From positions 65,984 to 129,983 of the forward strand of contig CAKPHU010000005.1 of the NCBI GenBank assembly GCA_934162125.1: a DNA stretch of 64,000 nucleotides, in the 5' to 3' direction. This DNA is from an uncultured Bacilli bacterium. GTDB taxonomy: Bacteria; Bacillota_I; Bacilli_A; RF39; UBA660. The position numbers were made by a program, and so were the translations under genes. The first letter of the stretch is position 1. Each line of letters starts with the position of its first letter. Below, piece after piece: positions 1 through 8,437 of this stretch. A model generated the notes under the pieces. It had not been told where the DNA came from. It worked only from the letters and a program-made list of their open reading frames with translations, and searched no databases.

Positions 1-168
1 AATTGATAATAAAAAGAGAAGTATTGCTATTATAAAATAAAAATAATTCATACCTATTAAGGCACTTAGTATTTCTTTAAAGCTATCTTTCAATACAAAA
101 AAGAGAACAATTAGAGAAATAATTAAAATTATAATACTATTTTTCTTGACGTCCTTTACGTTCTTCAT
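1..168 (-). CDS. Flippase-like (UPF0104 / LPG synthase TM type) membrane protein, N-terminal fragment
   Basis: Only the first 56 codons are inside the window; the gene runs off the left edge. The start ATG (166-168) follows an AAAGG ribosome-binding site and lies 32 bases inside the preceding gene, so the two are probably translationally coupled. The peptide has a short basic start, a hydrophobic helix, a segment reading LKDSFKEILSALIGMN, then a second helix. That helix, charged 'FkEIL.AL' turn, helix opening is typical of the lysylphosphatidylglycerol-synthase membrane domain / flippase-like family. The family call from 56 residues is tentative. Confidence 0.6.
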   Translation of the reverse strand, partial: MKNVKDVKKNSIIILIISLIVLFFVLKDSFKEILSALIGMNYFYFIIAILLFLLSI

Positions 169-646
169 TTTGTAACCTTTCTACCATTTGCCTTTCTTTA
201 ACAAAAGTTTCTTTTTTATTATCAAAGCCCAGGCTCTCATATCCATATTCTAAAAGTTCTTTAGTTAAATCTTTGTCTGTAATTTCAGAAGTAGCATATA
301 TTTCATAGGCAGGAAGAGCGGCAAAAGCATACTCTGTCATAAGAGGGATTAATCTTGCTCTCTCTTTTCCTTCTACAAAACTAATATAACTACTTTTAAC
401 ATCTTTATAACTGTGAAGCTTTCCACAAGCTTTAATAGTTCCCTTTTCAGAAAGAAATAGATACTCGTCTATTTCATTTGCTTCTCTTTTAGCATTTTGA
501 TAGTCTTCTTTAGACATGCTGTTTGCTAATTGTTTTAGAGATGATGATACCGTTGGAGTTAAATCGTTCTCACGTTCAAAATTTTCAATTGCTGATACAT
601 GATCTTCGTTATATGGATCAGCTAAAATAAGTGTTCTTAGTGACAC
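137..646 (-). CDS. Hypothetical 169-aa protein, possibly a degenerate GNAT-fold acetyltransferase
   Basis: The start is GTG (MSLRTL) preceded by AGAGGTGG at good spacing. The middle part (about 65-120) alternates short strands in the manner of a GNAT domain: a strand reading LFLSEKGTIKACGKLH, then YISFVEGKERARLIPLMTEYAF, where the acyl-CoA loop would be, and a C-terminal 'LLEYGYESLGF' that resembles the last GNAT strand. No clear Q/RxxGxG/A motif is present, so catalysis is doubtful. The C-terminus is charged and rich in Glu, Arg and Lys. It sits between pgk and a flippase-like gene and overlaps the latter by 32 bases. Function unknown. Confidence 0.6.
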   Translation of the reverse strand: MSLRTLILADPYNEDHVSAIENFERENDLTPTVSSSLKQLANSMSKEDYQNAKREANEIDEYLFLSEKGTIKACGKLHSYKDVKSSYISFVEGKERARLIPLMTEYAFAALPAYEIYATSEITDKDLTKELLEYGYESLGFDNKKETFVKERQMVERLQNEERKGRQEK

Positions 647-657
647 TTAAACCACCT

Positions 658-1830
658 CTACTTTACTGCGACTATACCAGGTAATTCTTTTCCTTCTAGA
701 TATTCTAGAGTTGCTCCACCACCAGTTGAAGCATGATAAACCTTGTCTTTATATCCAGCAGTTGAAGCAGCTGCAACTATGTCTCCACCGCCTAAAATTG
801 TCTTTATATTATTTTCTACTAAATATTTTAATAATTTATCAGTAGACTCTTTATATTTATTAAATTCATAGACACCTAATGGTCCATTCCAAACTACTAT
901 TTTAGCAGATAATAGATTTTTTTCAAATATTTCTAATGTTTTTGGACCAATATCTAGACCCATTTCATTATAAGCTAGTTCATTTATATCTTTTACTTTA
1001 TATTCTTCTGTTTCAGAATATTCTGTGGTTACAGCAACATCTACTGGTAAGATAATCTTATCGCTGTGTTTCTTTAACATTTCAGTACAGAAGTCTAGGC
1101 TTTCTTCATCAAGTAGAGAAGTACCAATATTAAAGCCCTCTGCTTTTAAGAAAGTAAAAGCCATACCACCACCAATTAAAATCTTATCAGCTTTAGTTAC
1201 TAAGTTTTCAATAACGCCTATTTTATCTTTTACTTTAGCTCCTCCTAAAACAACTACAAATGGATGTTCTGGATTGTCTAAAGTTTTTAGAGCAGTTAAT
1301 TCTTTTTCAATTAAGAAACCAAAAGCTGAAGGTAAGTGTGTAGCAATACCGACATTTGAAGCATGAGCTCTATGAATAGTACCGAAAGCATCATTGATAA
1401 AAACGTCTCCTAGAGAAGCCCAATAAGTACCTAGTTCGACATCGTTAGAACTCTCTTTCTTACCATCTAAGTCTTCATAACGAGTATTTTGCATTAAAAT
1501 TACGTCTTGAGGTTGCATTTCATTAATGGCATTTTCTAAAGCTTCTCCTCTAGTTACAGGAATAAATTTAACTTCTTTATTTAGAAGTGTACTAAGTCTT
1601 TCAGCAACTGGTTTTAAGTCATTCTTAGCTAAATCAGCTTCTTCTTTAACTCTACCTAAGTGAGACATTAATATTACTTTAGCATTATGTTCTAAGCAAT
1701 AATTAATAGTTTCTAGACTAGCTTTTATTCTAGTATCATCTATTATTTTTCCTTCTTTTATAGGTACATTAAAATCACATCTTATGATTACTTTTTTATT
1801 ATTTAAATCCATATCTTTTATAGTTTTCAT
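658..1830 (-). CDS. pgk: Phosphoglycerate kinase
   Basis: Cytoplasmic glycolytic enzyme that transfers phosphate from 1,3-bisphosphoglycerate to ADP. At 390 residues it has the usual length. Diagnostic stretches are the N-terminal IIRCDFNVPI, the HLGR near 62, the hinge VVVLGGAKVKDKI, and the C-terminal nucleotide-binding GGGDIVAAAS and TGGGATLEYLEG. An in-frame ATG lies 15 bases upstream, but the sequence GGAGGAATATCC is the ribosome-binding site for the inner ATG, so the protein starts MKTIKDMD. It lies just downstream of gapA but is separated from it by a terminator, and a TATACT-like -10 lies in the gap, so pgk probably has its own promoter. Confidence 0.97.
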   Translation of the reverse strand: MKTIKDMDLNNKKVIIRCDFNVPIKEGKIIDDTRIKASLETINYCLEHNAKVILMSHLGRVKEEADLAKNDLKPVAERLSTLLNKEVKFIPVTRGEALENAINEMQPQDVILMQNTRYEDLDGKKESSNDVELGTYWASLGDVFINDAFGTIHRAHASNVGIATHLPSAFGFLIEKELTALKTLDNPEHPFVVVLGGAKVKDKIGVIENLVTKADKILIGGGMAFTFLKAEGFNIGTSLLDEESLDFCTEMLKKHSDKIILPVDVAVTTEYSETEEYKVKDINELAYNEMGLDIGPKTLEIFEKNLLSAKIVVWNGPLGVYEFNKYKESTDKLLKYLVENNIKTILGGGDIVAAASTAGYKDKVYHASTGGGATLEYLEGKELPGIVAVK

Positions 1831-1879
1831 GGATATTCCTCCCATCTTTATTTATAGTATAGCATTATTTATAGTAAAA

Positions 1880-1901
1880 AAAAAGAAGCGAACTTCTTTT
1901 T
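1880..1901 (-). terminator. Intrinsic terminator of gapA
   Basis: A 9-bp perfect stem AAAAAGAAG / CTTCTTTTT with a four-base loop (TTCG on the transcribed strand) is followed on the minus strand by a run of T. The stem overlaps the gapA stop codon at 1900-1902. Confidence 0.85.
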
Positions 1902-2901
1902 ATTTCATTAAGTATGAAGCTGTTCTAACCATTTGTGAAGTGTAACCCATTTCATTGTCATACCAGGCAACGACTTTTACTAATTGACCTGATTCAGTTT
2001 CTAGTACACTTGTTGATAAGCCATCTACAACTGAACCACATCTTCTACCGATTACATCGCTTGATACAATTGGATCATCAGTATATACTAATGTCTCGTT
2101 TTGAGCAGCTTTTAAAGTAGCATTTACTTCTTCTGCTGTTACTGTTTTATCTAATTCTAGTACTAAGTCAACAACTGAACCTGTTGGTACTGGTACACGC
2201 ATAGCAACACCTGCAAGTTTTCCTTCTAGATTAGGGCAAACCTTACCGATAGCTTTAGCTGCTCCAGTTGAAGCAGGCACAATGTTAGCAGCACATGCTC
2301 TACCACGACGAGCTTTAATACCTTTTTTATGAGCAATATCTAGAGTAGCTTGATCATTTGTGTAAGCATGAACAGTTGTCATGTAACCTTTTTTGATACC
2401 ATAAGCTTTGTCTAGAACATCAACAACTGGTGCTAAGCAGTTAGTAGTACAGCTAGCTGCAGAAATAATTTGTTCATCACCAGTTAAAATTTCATGGTTA
2501 ACGTTGTATACAATAGTTTTAACGTCACCCTTAGCAGGTGCAGAAATAATTACTTTCTTTGCTCCAGCATTGATATGAGCCATAGCCTTTTCTTTATCAG
2601 TAAATAGACCTGTACATTCAAAAACTACATCAATATCTAAATCTTTCCATGGTAACATAGCAGGATCTTTTTCAGCATATACTCTTACTTTACGATTACC
2701 TACAATTATATAGTCTCCTTCAAAACTAATTTCATCAATACGATAATTGCCATGGTTTGTATCGTATTTTAATAAATATGCTAATTGTTCAGCATCTGTT
2801 AGATCATTAATAGCAACAACCTCAAAATCAGGATCTTCTTCCATTAGACGAAATGCAAGACGGCCAATTCTGCCAAATCCATTAATTGCAACTTTTATCA
2901 T
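1900..2901 (-). CDS. gapA: Glyceraldehyde-3-phosphate dehydrogenase, type I
   Basis: Oxidises and phosphorylates glyceraldehyde-3-phosphate with NAD in glycolysis. The 333 residues carry the N-terminal Rossmann motif INGFGRIGR, the catalytic-cysteine motif SAASCTTNCLAP, and the C-terminal WYDNEMGYTSQMV. The residues after the first strand are AINDLTDAEQLAYLLKYD, the typical NAD-specific bacterial form. The start ATG is preceded by AAGGAGGATATTAA. A well-formed promoter lies upstream (2924-2952) and a terminator overlaps the stop, so gapA appears monocistronic and strongly expressed. Confidence 0.98.
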   Translation of the reverse strand: MIKVAINGFGRIGRLAFRLMEEDPDFEVVAINDLTDAEQLAYLLKYDTNHGNYRIDEISFEGDYIIVGNRKVRVYAEKDPAMLPWKDLDIDVVFECTGLFTDKEKAMAHINAGAKKVIISAPAKGDVKTIVYNVNHEILTGDEQIISAASCTTNCLAPVVDVLDKAYGIKKGYMTTVHAYTNDQATLDIAHKKGIKARRGRACAANIVPASTGAAKAIGKVCPNLEGKLAGVAMRVPVPTGSVVDLVLELDKTVTAEEVNATLKAAQNETLVYTDDPIVSSDVIGRRCGSVVDGLSTSVLETESGQLVKVVAWYDNEMGYTSQMVRTASYLMK

Positions 2902-2923
2902 TTAATATCCTCCTTATATTTTC

Positions 2924-2952
2924 ATTATATATTCTTCACTTTTTAATGACAA
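2924..2952 (-). promoter_or_regulatory. Sigma-A promoter of gapA
   Basis: On the minus strand TTGTCA (2947-2952), a 17-base spacer and a consensus TATAAT (2924-2929) precede the AAGGAGG of gapA by about 20 bases. Confidence 0.85.
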
Positions 2953-2977
2953 TATATTCTTATTTTATTGACACTTT

Positions 2978-4630
2978 TTAGTCATGAAAACAACCATTAC
3001 CAATAAACTCTCTTAGAACTGAATCTTTTGGTATTTCATCAGCTGGTATTGGTAAGAAAATTCGTAAGAAGTTAAGTAAACGTTTACTTTCTTCATAATA
3101 TGGTGAATCATATGGAACTGAATATAATAATGGTTCAACATATGTTTTTAGGGCTCCTATTTCATAGATTAAGGCAGAGTTCATTGTGAAGTCAGCTTCA
3201 TCTTGATATGGGAAAATATATTTTTCTTCACCAGCACGTACTTTACCCCATGCAGCTAAAGTCTTTTCAACACTATAATTTCTAGTACGATTATCACGGA
3301 TTATACGACGAAGTAGGCGATTGTCTGTAGTAGATACACGGTTATGATCATCCATATTTATTTCAGTTAATGGACAAATATAAATTTTAAATTTGTTTTC
3401 TCTAGGTATATTGGTTAAAATCTTTGGATTTAAGGCATGAATTCCTTCAATAACGATAATGTCATCTTCTGCTAATTGTAATTCGTGGCGATATTCCTTT
3501 TTACCTAAACCAAAATTGAAAGTTGGCACTTGAACTTTTTCACCTTTTAGAAGGTCTGCTAATTGACTATTAAATAATTTAAGATCAACTGCTTCTAGGC
3601 ATTCAAAATCATAGTTACCGTTGGCATCCTTTGGAGTATCTTTTCTTTCGTGGAAATAATCATCCATAGATAATACTTTAGGAGTTAGACCAAAACTTTG
3701 TAGATACATACATAACTTTCTAGAAGTTGTAGTTTTACCTGATGATGATGGTCCAGCCATTAAAACAATTTTGATTTTCTTGTTTTGATGAATAGTCTTT
3801 GCTAGGTTAAGTAGACGATTACTTTGAAGAGTTTCATCAATTCTAATTAGATCATTTATTTTACCACTAGAAATAATTCTATTTAAATCAACTGAAGTAG
3901 TAATTTTCATTATTTTTCCCCAATCACGGAATTCTTGGAAAGCAGAGAACATACCTGGATGTTCTTCATACTCCTTGATCTTGTTTGGTTGATATATTGT
4001 TGGGAAACGCATAACAAAGGCATTGTCTTTGATATAAGTTAAATCAAAAGCACTGATTTTACTTGTAGATGTTGGCATTAAATTATAGAAATAATTGTAG
4101 TAATTACCTAGTCTATATAAAGTTACATAAGTATTAGTATTATAACGTAGTACTTCAGCCTTTACTTCATTACCAACTGTTTTAAAATAATTAATTGCTT
4201 CTAGTCTATCGATTGTTGTTCTGATAATTGGTAGGTCATTTTCAACAATACGATCCATTTCAGCTTTGATATTTTCTATTTTAGATGGAGTAAGTTTAAA
4301 ACTTGTTTCTACATAGATTCCTTTATCTAGAGAATGTTGAACATAGATATTAGTGTCTTTTCCATATAATCTTTTAACAGCATATAGTAAGATGTAAGTT
4401 AAACCACTAATATGAGTTCTATTTCCTTCTTTAGAAGTTAAATCAAGAAATTCAATATTAGAAGAGGCTTGAACTTTACAACTTAGTTCTTTGGTGATGC
4501 CATTTACTTTAGCTAAAAGAATAGGATATTTATATTCTTTTTGAAATTGAGCTGCTACTTCTTCTAATGTTACTCCAGAACTTACTCGATATTTTTGATT
4601 ATTAATTGTTACTTCGATAGATTCGATCAT
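2978..4630 (-). CDS. Nucleoside (uridine-type) kinase with N-terminal TGS domain
   Basis: A 550-residue protein of the uridine-kinase-like family that is common in Firmicutes as a long TGS-containing form. Residues 1-60 form a TGS/ubiquitin-like fold (starts MIESIEVTINNQKYRV). The middle resembles the threonyl-tRNA synthetase second additional domain. The P-loop kinase starts near 290 with the Walker A GPSSSGKTTTSRKL, followed by LSMDDYFHERKDTP and IVIEGIHALNP. It probably phosphorylates uridine/cytidine-like nucleosides in salvage, but the exact substrate cannot be read from sequence. Start is supported by GAGGGTGAAAAT; an extended -10 (TGTTATAAT, 4657-4662) lies upstream. It is divergent from clpP. 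Confidence 0.88.
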   Translation of the reverse strand: MIESIEVTINNQKYRVSSGVTLEEVAAQFQKEYKYPILLAKVNGITKELSCKVQASSNIEFLDLTSKEGNRTHISGLTYILLYAVKRLYGKDTNIYVQHSLDKGIYVETSFKLTPSKIENIKAEMDRIVENDLPIIRTTIDRLEAINYFKTVGNEVKAEVLRYNTNTYVTLYRLGNYYNYFYNLMPTSTSKISAFDLTYIKDNAFVMRFPTIYQPNKIKEYEEHPGMFSAFQEFRDWGKIMKITTSVDLNRIISSGKINDLIRIDETLQSNRLLNLAKTIHQNKKIKIVLMAGPSSSGKTTTSRKLCMYLQSFGLTPKVLSMDDYFHERKDTPKDANGNYDFECLEAVDLKLFNSQLADLLKGEKVQVPTFNFGLGKKEYRHELQLAEDDIIVIEGIHALNPKILTNIPRENKFKIYICPLTEINMDDHNRVSTTDNRLLRRIIRDNRTRNYSVEKTLAAWGKVRAGEEKYIFPYQDEADFTMNSALIYEIGALKTYVEPLLYSVPYDSPYYEESKRLLNFLRIFLPIPADEIPKDSVLREFIGNGCFHD

Positions 4631-4727
4631 ATTTTCACCCTCTTATTCTATATATCATTATAACATGAGTTTTGTTGCAATAATATGAATATTTTTTTAG
4701 TTTTACACTATACTATGTATAGGTGAT

Positions 4728-5309
4728 ATGATGAACGTTCCAATTATTGTGGAAAAAGAAATTGATTCTGAACGTAGTTATGATATTTTTTCGAGATTGT
4801 TGAAAGAAAGAATTATTTTTATTAGTGGAGAAATCAATGATATGTTGGCAAATAATGTTATTGCGGAACTATTATATTTAGACTCTATTAGTAATGATGA
4901 TATTTATTTATATATTAATTCTCCTGGTGGTTCAGTGACGGCAGGAATGGCTATTTATGATACGATGAATTTTATTAAAAGTGATGTGGCAACAATTTGT
5001 ATTGGGATTGCGGCTAGTATGGCGGCTTTCTTACTATCTAGTGGAAAGAAAGGTAAAAGAAGTGTTTTACCAAATGCTGATGTTATGATACATCAACCTT
5101 TAGGAGGAGCAGAGGGTCAGGCTAGTGATATAAAGATTGCAGCAGATAGAATTATTTGTATTAGAAAGAGACTTAATAAAATATTAGCTTCTAATACGGG
5201 ACAAAGTCTTAAAAAAATAGAAAGAGATACAGAAAGAGATAACTATTTAAGTGCTAGAGAAGCCCTTAGTTATGGACTTGTTGATGAAATAATAAAAAAA
5301 GAAAAGTAA
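4728..5309 (+). CDS. clpP: ATP-dependent Clp protease proteolytic subunit
   Basis: Serine peptidase subunit that forms the tetradecameric ClpP chamber and degrades proteins unfolded by ClpX/ClpC. The triad is visible: Ser in GIAASMAAFLLSSG, His in VMIHQPLGG, Asp in ERDTERDNYLSA. INSPGGSVTAGMAIYDTM is diagnostic. At 193 residues it is normal length, but the N-terminus is a little unusual for ClpP (VPIIVEKEIDSERSYD). Two ATGs lie in tandem (4728 and 4731); AGGTGA at 4721-4726 is better spaced for the second. A TATACT -10 at 4709-4714 is visible, without a good -35. It is convergent with and abuts whiA. Confidence 0.97.
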   Translation: MMNVPIIVEKEIDSERSYDIFSRLLKERIIFISGEINDMLANNVIAELLYLDSISNDDIYLYINSPGGSVTAGMAIYDTMNFIKSDVATICIGIAASMAAFLLSSGKKGKRSVLPNADVMIHQPLGGAEGQASDIKIAADRIICIRKRLNKILASNTGQSLKKIERDTERDNYLSAREALSYGLVDEIIKKEK

Positions 5310-6257
5310 TTAATCACTTTTCTTAGATTCTAGTTTTTCTAGTTGAATAGCTAAGTCACGGATTTTGCGATAGCGATGATTAAGTCCAGACTTAGTAATT
5401 GGCTTACCTGTTTCAACAGAGATTATTTCACTTAATTCTTTTAGTGAAGACTCTGGGTATTTTTTGCGAAACTCTAGAGCTATTTTAGTTCGATCATCCA
5501 GTAATTCAATACTACCAGTTTCTTCGATTAGGGCAATTTGCTCTAACTGTTGTTGGGCTGTTGCAAATATTTTATCCATGTTAGCTTGTTCGCAATTATT
5601 CAAACGATTAGTTTGATTCTTTTTTTCACGGTAAATACGAGCATTTTCAAAATAAAGGACTGCTTGAGAAGCACCAAGAATACGAATATAATCACTTATC
5701 TTTTCTGCTTCTTTGATATATATCATGTAGCCTTTTTCACGATTTAAAATCTTGGCATTCAAATCAAAAATATTTAATAATTTTTGGACGAAGACAGCTT
5801 CATTTGGTTTAGAAATTAAAAGTTCCATATGGTAACGTGATGTTTTTGGATCGTTAATACTACCAGTGCATAGAAAGACACCTCTTAAGTAGGCACGTAG
5901 TTCTTCATTAGCTCCAACAATGTAAGTTGGTGGTGTTTCTATATAGGTACCATTATTATCTAGATATGCAAGATCTTGTAATATCAAAGAAGTCTTTTGA
6001 GAAATACTTATTTGATAAAGATTCTTTTTACTAAAATTTAGATTGTCTTTTACTTCTACTTCGGCATCAATTTCATAGAGATTTTGAAAAAACTTTTTTA
6101 AACGTTCCACAGTAAATTCATTTTCAGTAGTTAGATGAAGAACGTTATTATGTAATACTCCATTGTTGCGAATAAAGCCAGATAGTTCGGCAATCATTTC
6201 AGATTTAGTAACATCTAGATTGGATATTTCTTCTTTTATTTTGATTGTGTATGACAT
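5310..6257 (-). CDS. whiA: WhiA-type DNA-binding protein (DUF199)
   Basis: A conserved Gram-positive protein with a homing-endonuclease-like (LAGLIDADG) N-terminal region and a C-terminal HTH; in Firmicutes it affects cell division and chromosome organisation. The N-terminus SYTIKIKEEISNLDVTKSE and the segment YLRGVFLCTGSINDPKTSRYHMEL are typical. The C-terminal HTH region contains YPESSLKELSEIISVETGKP and SGLNHRYRKIRDLA. Length of 315 is usual. The gene is the last of the yvcK-whiA unit; only three bases separate it from yvcK. Its stop abuts the clpP stop on the other strand. Confidence 0.95.
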   Translation of the reverse strand: MSYTIKIKEEISNLDVTKSEMIAELSGFIRNNGVLHNNVLHLTTENEFTVERLKKFFQNLYEIDAEVEVKDNLNFSKKNLYQISISQKTSLILQDLAYLDNNGTYIETPPTYIVGANEELRAYLRGVFLCTGSINDPKTSRYHMELLISKPNEAVFVQKLLNIFDLNAKILNREKGYMIYIKEAEKISDYIRILGASQAVLYFENARIYREKKNQTNRLNNCEQANMDKIFATAQQQLEQIALIEETGSIELLDDRTKIALEFRKKYPESSLKELSEIISVETGKPITKSGLNHRYRKIRDLAIQLEKLESKKSD

Positions 6258-6260
6258 TTT

Positions 6261-7211
6261 CTACCTCATTAAGTATGAGAAAATTAGAGAACTTAACTTT
6301 AAACTATTATGTCTTAATATATTATCTTCCACAATAATTAAGTCGTCTTCTATTAATTCTACACCTACTTTTTCTAATTCTTGATAATCTATTTTAACAG
6401 GTTCTTTTTGCTCTGCTGTAGAATATTTTTCAGCTATCTTTTTATCTATTTTTGTGTTACTGGCGATGACAGCATCAATTTTCTTTTTATGAAGATATTT
6501 ATTTAATAATTTGATATGGTCACTTACTGTGAAACCATCTGTTTCGCCTGGTTGAGTTACTACATTGCAGGTATACATTAAAGGAGCTTTAGTTTCTTCT
6601 AGAGCAGCTTGAACTTCTTTACAAATAACGTTTGGAAGAACGCTAGTATAAAGACTACCCATACTAAATATTATTAAATCAGCTTCTTTGATAGCAGTTA
6701 GAACCTCTGGTAAAACTTTTGGTTCTTTTTTATAATATATTTTTTCAAATTGACGGTTGGCAGTAGTTATCTGCTCTTCTCCTTCAATGATGTTACCGTC
6801 TTTATCTTTACCCATTAGAGTTAGGCTTGGATCTTCAGAAATTGGTAGAACAGTATGTCTAACATCTAATAATTTACTTAAACTAGCAATAGACTCTTTT
6901 AAGGAACCAGTGATGTCTAACATAGCAGTTAGAATTAAGTTACCTAGGGCATGACCATCTAAGTCACTAGTTGTAGAAAAACGATAAGACATCATTTTTT
7001 TGATAGGTTCTTCAATTGATGATAATGATGTGATTACTTTTCTAATATCGCCAACAGCAGGTGTATGGAACTCTTCTCTTAGACGACCAGTTGAACGACC
7101 ATTATCAGAAACTGTTATAACCGCTGTTATATCAATAGGAAAATCTTTTAAACCTTTTAATAAGTAGGAAATACCAGTTCCTCCTCCAAAAACGACTACT
7201 TTTTTATGCAT
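6261..7211 (-). CDS. yvcK: YvcK/CofD-family protein (putative gluconeogenesis factor)
   Basis: UDP-sugar-binding Rossmann-like protein; in Bacillus it is needed for growth on gluconeogenic carbon and for cell shape. Diagnostic are FGGGTGISYLLKGL, TVSDNGRSTGRLR, GDIRKVITSLSS, GHALGNLIL and the IFSMGSLYTSVLPN loop. A GTG codon lies three codons upstream, but it is part of the AGAGGTG ribosome-binding site, so the ATG giving MHKKVVVFGG is preferred (316 residues). It lies five bases after lgt and directly before whiA, the standard Firmicute order. Confidence 0.94.
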   Translation of the reverse strand: MHKKVVVFGGGTGISYLLKGLKDFPIDITAVITVSDNGRSTGRLREEFHTPAVGDIRKVITSLSSIEEPIKKMMSYRFSTTSDLDGHALGNLILTAMLDITGSLKESIASLSKLLDVRHTVLPISEDPSLTLMGKDKDGNIIEGEEQITTANRQFEKIYYKKEPKVLPEVLTAIKEADLIIFSMGSLYTSVLPNVICKEVQAALEETKAPLMYTCNVVTQPGETDGFTVSDHIKLLNKYLHKKKIDAVIASNTKIDKKIAEKYSTAEQKEPVKIDYQELEKVGVELIEDDLIIVEDNILRHNSLKLSSLIFSYLMR

Positions 7212-7216
7212 ATACT

Positions 7217-8008
7217 TCACCTCTGATTTGTTTTTTTCTTTTTAGTGCTTGTTTTAAGGCTATAAATATAGATAGTAAAACCAGCAATTATAAATAATAA
7301 GGAAACAAGTTGAGCTACTTTAAGACCACCTAACATTAAAGAATCTGTACGTAGTCCTTCAACATATACTCTTTCTAGTCCATACCAAATTAGGTAAAAA
7401 CCGGTTAATTGTGACCTCTTAATATTTTTTCTTTTCCTTAGTAATAATAAAATTATAAAACCGATAAAACACCATAATGATTCATAGAAAAATGTTGGTT
7501 CACGGTAGAAACCATCAATATACATACCATTAATGATAAAATCTGGTAATTTTAAATTTTTTAAGGCAGTTATTGATGTTATGGGTCCATAGGCTTCTTG
7601 ATTGAAAAAGTTACCCCAACGACCCATTGCTTGGCCAATGATAAGACCTGGAACAAAGATATCCAATATTTGGAAAAAATCTTTGTTATTTTTATGGCAA
7701 TAGTAAATTATAAAAGCAAGACCAGCAAAAATACCACCGTGGATGGCTAGGCCACCATTCCAAACCGCTAATATTTCTAGGGGATGCTTTGTGTAGTATG
7801 CTAAGTTAAAAATTACATAGTAAAGTCTCGCACCTAAAAGTCCAAAAAGAATGGTATAGAAAAGAAGATTAATTAAAAAATCTTCATCAATCTTTTGCCT
7901 TTTGGACTCTCTAAAAATTAGAATACTGGCAGTAAGCATACCTAGAAATATACAAATTGAATACCAGTATATATGAATGTTTCCAATTGAAAAAGCTACT
8001 CTACTCAT
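7217..8008 (-). CDS. lgt: Prolipoprotein diacylglyceryl transferase
   Basis: Integral membrane enzyme that transfers diacylglycerol from phosphatidylglycerol to the lipobox cysteine of prolipoproteins. The signature GRWGNFFNQEAYG is present near 130, with HGGIFAGLAF upstream and the C-terminal YLIWYGLERVYVEGLRTDSL that carries the conserved Arg/Glu. Seven hydrophobic segments fit the family topology. The start ATG follows AAGGTAAAACATC. It overlaps the preceding membrane gene by eight bases and is followed closely by yvcK, so one operon is likely. Confidence 0.96.
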   Translation of the reverse strand: MSRVAFSIGNIHIYWYSICIFLGMLTASILIFRESKRQKIDEDFLINLLFYTILFGLLGARLYYVIFNLAYYTKHPLEILAVWNGGLAIHGGIFAGLAFIIYYCHKNNKDFFQILDIFVPGLIIGQAMGRWGNFFNQEAYGPITSITALKNLKLPDFIINGMYIDGFYREPTFFYESLWCFIGFIILLLLRKRKNIKRSQLTGFYLIWYGLERVYVEGLRTDSLMLGGLKVAQLVSLLFIIAGFTIYIYSLKTSTKKKKTNQR

Positions 8009-8426
8009 GATGTTTTACCTTCTTTATAATACTACCTATTAGGCCTTCAACAATAAGATTCATGATGGAAATTAGGATAGCCACAAAGAAAGCAATATAA
8101 ATGTTTTCTAGTTGAAAATGTGATCCAAAAATCCAATCAGCCAACTTTAGAATAAATAAGTTAATAAAAGGATAAAATAGTCCTAAGGTAATACCAGTTA
8201 TAGGAATGGTTATAGTAAATAAGATTGGTTTTAGAGTTTTATTTAGAACGTAGAGAACAAGTTCTATTAAAATTGCATAGATTAAGAAATGATCTTTATC
8301 AATATAGACAGATTTGAACATACTACTAACTAAGATTAAGACTAAAGTATAGCCAATCATATAAATTAACCATTCTATAACTTTGTTTATTCTAGTGACA
8401 TTTTTTTCTTTTATAATTAATTTCAT
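8001..8426 (-). CDS. Small four-helix membrane protein (phage holin 4-2 / YvlD family)
   Basis: 141 residues with four hydrophobic segments and an amphipathic C-terminus (IIKKVKHHE). The run YVLNKTLKPILFTITIPIT followed by GITLGLFYPFINLFILKLAD is characteristic of the YvlD / 'phage holin family 4' proteins, which are chromosomal and of unknown function. TTG lies two codons earlier, but AGGAG is spaced correctly for the ATG that gives MKLIIKEK. It sits between uvrA and lgt, 11 bases after uvrA and overlapping lgt. Role in the operon is unknown. Confidence 0.78.
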   Translation of the reverse strand: MKLIIKEKNVTRINKVIEWLIYMIGYTLVLILVSSMFKSVYIDKDHFLIYAILIELVLYVLNKTLKPILFTITIPITGITLGLFYPFINLFILKLADWIFGSHFQLENIYIAFFVAILISIMNLIVEGLIGSIIKKVKHHE

Positions 8427-8437
8427 AGTCAACGCTC